Assembly (NCBI RefSeq): GCF_900102815.1 | Contig: NZ_FNGF01000004.1 | Span: 248,001 to 312,000 of the forward strand | DNA from: Glycomyces sambucus | GTDB lineage: Bacteria; Actinomycetota; Actinomycetes; Mycobacteriales; Micromonosporaceae | DNA length: 64,000 nucleotides | Reading direction: 5' to 3' | In this document: positions 59,801-64,000 of the stretch, in pieces | How the letters are laid out: each line of letters starts with the position of its first letter | Numbering within the stretch: the first letter of the stretch is position 1 | Notes under the pieces: model-generated | Database searches by the model: none | What the model was told of the DNA's origin: nothing | What the model saw: the letters and a program-made list of their open reading frames with translations, nothing else | Made by a program: the position numbers and the translations under genes

Positions 59801-60413
59801 GGTTGAGGCGGCCGGTGAGGCCGAGGCCGGCGGGGGCGGTGCCCGGCAGGATCCGGGGTACGCCGTGGAAGGCGAGGCGTGAGGGGCCGCCGAACACGAA
59901 GAGGTCGCCGCTGCGCAGTTCCAGGTCGGTGTAGGGGCGGGTGCGGGTCTCGGTGTTGCCGAAGCGGAAGACGCAGGTGTCGCCCAGGCTCAGCGAGACC
60001 ACCGGGGCGTCCGAGCGCTCCTCCCGGTCCTGGTGCATGCCCATGCGGGCCTCGGCGTCGTAGAAGTTGACCAGCGCCATGTCGTAGGCCGGTCGCGGCG
60101 GCTCGTCGTAGGCGGCGGCCAGCGCGCGGCGGGCGAGGTCGCCGAGTTCGGGCGGGAACGCCTTGACCGGGGCGCCGTCGTCGGTGGTCCGCGAGTACCG
60201 GTAGGGGCGCCAGTGCCAGCCGAGGCAGACCTGCTTGGCGGTCATCGTGCCGCCGCCGGGCGTGTGGACGGTGCGCATGCCCGCGGGGTGCCGGGCCCAG
60301 TCCCGGCAGGCGGCCACTAGGTCGCGCTGCTCATCGGCGCCGAGCCAGTCCGGCACGAGCACCGCCCCGGGGGCGACCTCGGTGCGGGAGCGCGGGAACA
60401 GCTCGCCGCTCAC
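59769..60413 (-). CDS. AlkB-type alpha-ketoglutarate-dependent dioxygenase
   Basis: 214 residues from GTG 60413, overlapping the XRE regulator stop (GTGA). Repairs alkylated bases by oxidative demethylation. The iron ligands are His and Asp in ARMGMHQDREERSDAPVVSL (near residue 127) and the distal His in LAFHGVPRILPGT; the 2-oxoglutarate-binding Arg is in GRLNLTLRASG. VNFYDAEARMGMH and GDTCVFRFGN are typical AlkB signatures. The open frame extends upstream through the repeats, but homology begins at GELFPRSRTEV. Translationally coupled to the upstream regulator. Confidence 0.92.
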   Translation of the reverse strand: MSGELFPRSRTEVAPGAVLVPDWLGADEQRDLVAACRDWARHPAGMRTVHTPGGGTMTAKQVCLGWHWRPYRYSRTTDDGAPVKAFPPELGDLARRALAAAYDEPPRPAYDMALVNFYDAEARMGMHQDREERSDAPVVSLSLGDTCVFRFGNTETRTRPYTDLELRSGDLFVFGGPSRLAFHGVPRILPGTAPAGLGLTGRLNLTLRASGLDP

Positions 60414-61657
60414 CGGCTCGGAGCCGCCGTCCCGGTCTGCGGGTCGGTCGAGTCGCCGCGGGACGTCCTTGTTCCGACCCGCAGGGCCGCTGAGCCCACG
60501 CGCGATGTCGTCGAGTCGGCGTGCGGAACAGCCGATCCGGTGCACGGGTCGGTCGAGTCGCCGCGGGACGTCCTTGTTCCGACCCGCAGGGCCGCTGAGC
60601 CCGCCCGCGATGTCGTCGAGTCGGCCTGCGGAACAGCCGATCCGGTGCACGGGTCGGTCGAGTCGCCGCGGGACGTCCTTGTTCCGACCCGCGGGGCCGC
60701 TGAGCCCGCCCGCGGGGATCGTCGGTCGACGGCGGTTCCGTGAGCGGTGCCGACCTCGGCGAGAGGAACGGTGGGGCGGCCCAAGGCCGCGCGATCGGCA
60801 TCGATCAGGGCGCGGAGGTCGGTGAGGCGGGTCGCGGTCTCGGGGTCGGCGGGGCTGAAGACGGTCATGCGCACGCCGTACTTGGGCTGCAACCACATCC
60901 GCTCGGCGGCGAAGCGCACCTCGCCGACGAACCGGTTGCGGAAGACCTTGACCGGCTTGACCTCGGCGGCCACGTCGTGGCGGTCCCAGATCTCGCAGAA
61001 CTCGTCGGAGGCCGCGCGGAGGCGGTCGACCATCGAGCTCCACTGCGGCTCGTCGAAGTGGGCGGAGCCGGCGTTGCGGAAGTTGGCGACCATGAGTTCG
61101 AGGGTGGCGCGCCGCTCGACCATGGCGGCCCGCCAGTCGGGGTTCGTGAACGCCAGCCACATGCAGTTGCGGTCGCCAGGAGGGAGGGCGTCGAGGTCGC
61201 ACAGGAGGTTGCCGAAGGTGCGGTTGTAGGCGAGGAGGTCGTAGCGGAGGTTCTGCACCGAGGCCGGGAACGGGTCGAGCCGTTCCAGGATGGCGCGCAC
61301 CGAGTCCGGGACCTCGAAGCGGAACGCGCGCGGGACCGGGTCGACCGCGCCCGCGAGCGTGAACAGGTGGGCGCGCTCGGAGGCGTCCAGGCGCAGGGCG
61401 CGGGCGACCGCGTCGAGGACCTGGGCGGAGGCGCTGATGTCGCGGCCCTGTTCGAGCCAGGTGTACCAGGAGATGCCGACCGAGGCGAGCTGCGCGACCT
61501 CCTCGCGGCGCAGCCCGGGGGTGCGGCGGCGCCGACCCGGCGGCAGGCCGACCTGCGCGGGCGTGAGCCGTTCGCGGCGCGAGCGCAGGAAGTCGGCCAG
61601 TTCGCGCCGCCGCGGGGAGGCGGGCGGCAGGGCGCGGGCTGCGGTCGAGGTTGCCAT
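60410..61657 (-). CDS. XRE family regulator (MmyB-like) with 35-residue tandem repeats at the C-terminus
   Basis: 415 residues from ATG 61657; ATG 61669 is an alternative. HTH: ELADFLRSRRERLTPAQVGL, then LRREEVAQLASVGISWYTWL. A MmyB-like ligand-binding domain follows (SVQNLRYDLLAYNRTFGNLL, MVANFRNAGSAHFDEPQW) to about residue 290. The last 100 residues are three copies of a 35-residue unit such as GSAALRVGTRTSRGDSTDPC with TGSAVPHADSTTSR, rich in Ser/Thr and with one Cys per full unit, unlike normal MmyB proteins. The stop overlaps the AlkB start, so the protein is a likely regulator of alkylation repair or simply coupled. Confidence 0.88.
   Translation of the reverse strand: MATSTAARALPPASPRRRELADFLRSRRERLTPAQVGLPPGRRRRTPGLRREEVAQLASVGISWYTWLEQGRDISASAQVLDAVARALRLDASERAHLFTLAGAVDPVPRAFRFEVPDSVRAILERLDPFPASVQNLRYDLLAYNRTFGNLLCDLDALPPGDRNCMWLAFTNPDWRAAMVERRATLELMVANFRNAGSAHFDEPQWSSMVDRLRAASDEFCEIWDRHDVAAEVKPVKVFRNRFVGEVRFAAERMWLQPKYGVRMTVFSPADPETATRLTDLRALIDADRAALGRPTVPLAEVGTAHGTAVDRRSPRAGSAAPRVGTRTSRGDSTDPCTGSAVPQADSTTSRAGSAALRVGTRTSRGDSTDPCTGSAVPHADSTTSRVGSAALRVGTRTSRGDSTDPQTGTAAPSR
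60430..60715 (-). repeat. Three tandem 105-bp repeats inside the XRE gene
   Basis: The segment GGGTCGGTCGAGTCGCCGCG begins at 60441, 60546 and 60651, giving an exact 105-bp period; copies differ at only a few bases. 105 is a multiple of three, so the frame is kept and each unit encodes 35 residues of the regulator tail. Near-identity indicates recent expansion. Confidence 0.85.
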
Positions 61658-61758
61658 GCGTTCCAGCATGCCTCGCGCGGGCGGGCGGAGCCAGGTGGTT
61701 CCAGTCCCCGGATAACGGCGATCAGGTACCCGGACCGGGGGCGGCCAAAGCTCGGTGC

Positions 61759-63276
61759 ATGACGCAGATCCCGACCGCACCGTTCTCGAATGCACTGTCC
61801 TCGAATGCACCTTCCTCGACCGGCCCGTTCTCGAATACACCGGTTTCGACCGCACCGCCCCCGGTGCCCGCCCCGGCGCCGTCCGGGCCCGTCCTGTCCG
61901 GCGCGGGCCTGTTCGCGGTGCTGCTCGCCACCGTGCTGTCGACGATGGACGCGTTCATCGTCAACGTCGCGCTGCCCTCGATCGGCGCGGAGCTCGGCGC
62001 CGCACCGGCCGCGCTCGAACTCGTCGTCGCCGGGTACGCGGTGTCGTATGCCGCGCTCATGGTGCTCGGCGGACGCCTCGGCGACGCGCATGGGCGCCGC
62101 CGCATGATGGTGCTGGGCCTCATCGGGTTCGGGGCCGCCTCGCTCCTGTGCGGGCTGGCGGTCTCCCCGGCGATGCTCGTGGCGGCCCGCATCGCCCAGG
62201 GTGCCGCCGCGGCGCTGCTGCTCCCGCAGGGCATGGCGACGATCCAGGCGACCACCTCCGGTCCGCAGCGCGCCCGCGCGATGGGGATGTTCGGCGCCAC
62301 GGTCGGCGTCGCGTTGGCGTTCGGGCAGGTCCTCGGCGGTCTCCTCGTGGCCGCCGACGTGGCCGGCACCGGGTGGCGGGCCGCGTTCCTCATCAACGTG
62401 CCGCTGGTCGCGGTGACGGCGGTCCTGCTGCGGCGCACCGTCCCCGATACGCGCTCCGAGCGGCCCGCGCCTCCCGACCGGATCGGTGCGCTCCTGCTCG
62501 GTGCGGCGATGGTGCTGCTCCTCGCGCCGCTCACGGAAGGCCGCGCCGCGGGCTGGCCCGTGTGGGCGTGGGTGTGCCTGGCGGCGTTCCCGGTCGCGGC
62601 CTGGGCGTTCGCGGCGACCCAGCGGCGGGCCGAGCGCGCGGGCCGCGTGCCGCTGCTGCCGCCGAGTCTGCTCGCGCTGCCGGGGATGCGCCGGGGCGTG
62701 CCGGTCATGATGCTGTCGATGGCCGGGTTCAGCGGCTTCCTGTTCACCGCCGCGGTCTCGCTCCAGAACGGCCTGGGACTGGGGCCGGTGGCCGCCGGCT
62801 GCTCGCTGGTGCCGTACGCGGTGGCGTTCTTCGCCAGCTCGGTCCTGGGCCCGCGCCTGGCGCCGCGCCTCGGCGGCCGGGCGGTCACGGTGGGCATCGG
62901 CATCCAGTTGGCCGGGCTCGCCGGCCTGGTGTGGGCGGTCGCGTCGGCGTGGTCGACCACCGCGCCGCTCACCACGGTGCTGTGGCTCGCACTGCCGCTC
63001 GCGGTGGTCGGCTTCGGGCAGGGCATGCACCTCCCGGTCCTGTTCCGGGTGGTCCTCGCTGACGTGCCGCCCGAACGCGCGGGCGTGGGCAGCGGCGCGA
63101 TGGGCACGGGCCAGCAGATCGCGATGGCCTCGGGCATCGCGCTCCTCGGCGCGCTGTTCCTGCACCTGTTGCCGCGCATCGGCATCGGCGAGGCGTTCGC
63201 CTGGACGATCGCCGCCCAGGCCCTCTCAGCCGTGGTGAATCTCGGGCTGAGCCTGCGACTGCGCGACGGCCGCTGA
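61759..63276 (+). CDS. MFS drug exporter, DHA2 family (14-helix type)
   Basis: 505 residues. Opening helix GLFAVLLATVLSTMDAFIVN, then VALPSIGAELGAAPAALELV, is classic DHA2 (EmrB/QacA). Motif A is VLGGRLGDAHGRRRMMVLGL and motif C-like LAFGQVLGGLLVAADVAGTG. The N-terminal cytoplasmic tail (about 40 residues) is made of pentapeptide repeats (FSNAL, SSNAP, SSTGP, FSNTP, VSTAP). It is divergent from the XRE/AlkB operon; the 101-bp gap (61658-61758) holds no clear operator, so regulation by the XRE protein is only possible. Confidence 0.93.
   Translation: MTQIPTAPFSNALSSNAPSSTGPFSNTPVSTAPPPVPAPAPSGPVLSGAGLFAVLLATVLSTMDAFIVNVALPSIGAELGAAPAALELVVAGYAVSYAALMVLGGRLGDAHGRRRMMVLGLIGFGAASLLCGLAVSPAMLVAARIAQGAAAALLLPQGMATIQATTSGPQRARAMGMFGATVGVALAFGQVLGGLLVAADVAGTGWRAAFLINVPLVAVTAVLLRRTVPDTRSERPAPPDRIGALLLGAAMVLLLAPLTEGRAAGWPVWAWVCLAAFPVAAWAFAATQRRAERAGRVPLLPPSLLALPGMRRGVPVMMLSMAGFSGFLFTAAVSLQNGLGLGPVAAGCSLVPYAVAFFASSVLGPRLAPRLGGRAVTVGIGIQLAGLAGLVWAVASAWSTTAPLTTVLWLALPLAVVGFGQGMHLPVLFRVVLADVPPERAGVGSGAMGTGQQIAMASGIALLGALFLHLLPRIGIGEAFAWTIAAQALSAVVNLGLSLRLRDGR
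61783..61857 (+). repeat. Five tandem 15-bp repeats at the 5' end of the MFS gene
   Basis: Units of 15 bp (first TTCTCGAATGCACTG at 61783) repeat five times, with a partly matching sixth unit before, encoding the pentapeptide tail. They vary by a few bases each. Length changes of whole units would not shift the frame. Confidence 0.75.
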
Positions 63277-63290
63277 TCCGGTCGCTGCAA

Positions 63291-63305
63291 GCCCTCTGGG
63301 AGGGC
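63291..63305 (+). terminator. Short hairpin after the MFS gene
   Basis: GCCCTC (63291-63296) pairs with GAGGGC (63300-63305), loop TGG, 15 bases after the MFS stop. A second, looser pair ACCGCTT/AAGCGGT lies at 63318-63349. Weak terminator candidate. Confidence 0.35.
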
Positions 63306-63394
63306 GCGCCTCCCGTGACCGCTTTCGGACGGTCTCGGCGGGAAGCGGTCCGAACAGATGTCCGGGTGCCGGTGCGCGTGCCGCGAGCGGCCGA

Positions 63395-63400
63395 TACGCT
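63395..63400 (+). promoter_or_regulatory. -10 box TACGCT for a leaderless transcript
   Basis: TACGCT is six bases from GTG 63407. The GGAGG directly touching the GTG is too close to act as a ribosome-binding site for it, supporting leaderless initiation. Confidence 0.45.
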
Positions 63401-63406
63401 CGGAGG

Positions 63407-63901
63407 GTGGTGGCGATCTTGATAACCGGAATGTCGGGTACGGGCAAATCTACAGTCCTGCAACGGCTCGCGCAGCTCGGTCACACCACTGTGGACACCG
63501 ATGAGGGCGGCTGGATCGAGCTCGCGCCGCTGCCTGACGGGACCGGCACCGAGCGGATGTGGGTCGAGGACCGGATCGACGCGCTCCTGAGCGTCCACGA
63601 GCTGTCGGGCGAGCCGCTGTTCATCGCGGGGACGGTGTGGAACCAGGGCCGGTTCTACCCCCGCTTCGACGACGTGGTGCTGCTCAGCGCGCCGGTCGCG
63701 GTGGTGCTCCAGCGCATCGCCGACCGCGACGCGAACCCGTACGGCAAGAGCCCCGCCGAACGCCTCCGGGTCATCGCCGACCTCACCGAGTTCGAGCCCG
63801 TGCTCCGCGAGACGGCGACCGTCGAGATCGACACCACCCGCTCCCTGGACGACGTCGTCGCCACGCTCGCCGCCCTCGTGGATCCTTCGCTGGAGGCGTG
63901 A
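63407..63901 (+). CDS. P-loop kinase-like (AAA/shikimate kinase-like) protein
   Basis: 164 residues from GTG 63407; GTG 63410 is equally possible. Walker A GMSGTGKST at residues 8-16, then HTTVDTDEGGWIE, where the Asp resembles the substrate-binding DxD of shikimate and gluconate kinases. VVLLSAPVAVVLQRIADRDA with NPYGKSPAERL gives the lid arginines. The family comprises small nucleoside, sugar or antibiotic kinases with unassigned substrates. It is a single gene with a strong hairpin terminator downstream. Confidence 0.88.
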   Translation: MVAILITGMSGTGKSTVLQRLAQLGHTTVDTDEGGWIELAPLPDGTGTERMWVEDRIDALLSVHELSGEPLFIAGTVWNQGRFYPRFDDVVLLSAPVAVVLQRIADRDANPYGKSPAERLRVIADLTEFEPVLRETATVEIDTTRSLDDVVATLAALVDPSLEA

Positions 63902-63915
63902 CGGCGCAGTGAAAG

Positions 63916-63943
63916 CGGCGGCCGGGAGCGCACCCGGCCGCCG
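63916..63943. terminator. Strong hairpin terminator between convergent genes
   Basis: Perfect 11-bp stem CGGCGGCCGGG (63916-63926) with 63933-63943, loop AGCGCA, between the kinase-like gene (stop 63901) and the minus-strand gene ending at 63954. Confidence 0.75.
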
Positions 63944-63953
63944 ACAACGCGGG

Positions 63954-64000
63954 TCAGCTCGCGGGCTTCCAGTACGGGTCGCGGCCGATGAAGGCCACCA
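63954..64000 (-). CDS. C-terminal end of an unidentified gene cut by the window edge
   Basis: A minus-strand frame entering from the right ends at TGA (63956-63954) with the residues VAFIGRDPYWKPAS. Only 15 codons are visible. Position after a convergent terminator and good codon bias support a real gene; no product can be named. Confidence 0.5.
   Translation of the reverse strand, partial: VAFIGRDPYWKPAS

Noticed and set aside
60430-60715. Tandem 105-bp repeats considered as a CRISPR-like or minisatellite array
   Set aside because: No spacers, no cas genes, and the period is a multiple of three inside a coding frame, so it is a protein repeat.
1-64000. tRNA, rRNA, insertion sequences, prophage or attachment sites
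   Set aside because: Intergenic gaps are short and showed no cloverleaf, transposase, integrase or terminal inverted repeats.

Overview
The window reads as the chromosome of a high-GC Gram-positive actinomycete. Supporting signs are the very high GC, strong third-position GC bias, many GTG starts, cistrons joined by ATGA/GTGA overlaps, SARP/AfsR-type and XRE-NB-ARC-TPR regulators, a mycothiol-dependent enzyme family, an F420-reductase-like protein, a DivIVA-type protein, a LAxTG (sortase E-type) surface protein and several leaderless promoters. I cannot name genus or family from sequence alone. No rRNA, tRNA, insertion sequence, phage or CRISPR array was seen, and no stretch over 300 bp lacks a gene.

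Layout. 1-2.4 kb: 3'-truncated SARP/NB-ARC regulator, a DUF308-type membrane protein and a divergent TetR gene sharing a 26-bp operator-like palindrome. 2.6-8.6 kb: a compact carotenoid operon (idi-crtE-crtB-crtI-two small lycopene cyclase subunits-UbiA-type lycopene elongase, then a DUF4267 membrane protein) of the type that makes C50 carotenoids. 8.7-10 kb: an ECF sigma factor with its zinc-type anti-sigma factor. 10-12.2 kb: NmrA-type oxidoreductase plus serine hydrolase. 12.3-16.1 kb: a 29-codon peptide gene with an aromatic-rich C-terminus, 2 bp ahead of a cytochrome P450, followed tail-to-tail by an XRE-NB-ARC-TPR regulator. This is a candidate P450-modified RiPP (atropopeptide-like) locus and the most interesting small system here.

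16-29 kb: regulators (MerR, MarR, two TetR) alternating with two further beta-lactamase-fold proteins, a lipoprotein, a one-piece ABC exporter, a GH36 alpha-galactosidase and a membrane-linked SpoIIE-type phosphatase. 29.4-36.4 kb: one 2320-residue surface protein with DUF11/DUF5979-like repeats and a LAATG sorting signal. 36.6-41.7 kb: a membrane-anchored protein with two tandem bL12 C-terminal domains, stress proteins, an MFS exporter with divergent ArsR regulator, and a paired SMR exporter. 41.8-45.3 kb: a MarR regulator whose TGACRYGTCA-like sites recur in front of the SMR pair, its own gene, a pirin gene broken by an in-frame amber codon, and a luciferase-like/F420-reductase-like operon.

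45.3-64 kb: a mycothiol-dependent enzyme family protein, a DoxX-like/TetR pair around a perfect 25-bp palindrome holding both -10 boxes, a DUF4132 protein, a truncated hemoglobin-flavohemoprotein-DivIVA-like operon, an ECF42/DGPF operon with a matching TGTCGA promoter, a methyltransferase, a CPH-type copper ATPase, an XRE-AlkB operon whose regulator carries 35-residue tandem repeats, a DHA2 exporter with a pentapeptide-repeat N-terminus, and a P-loop kinase-like protein.
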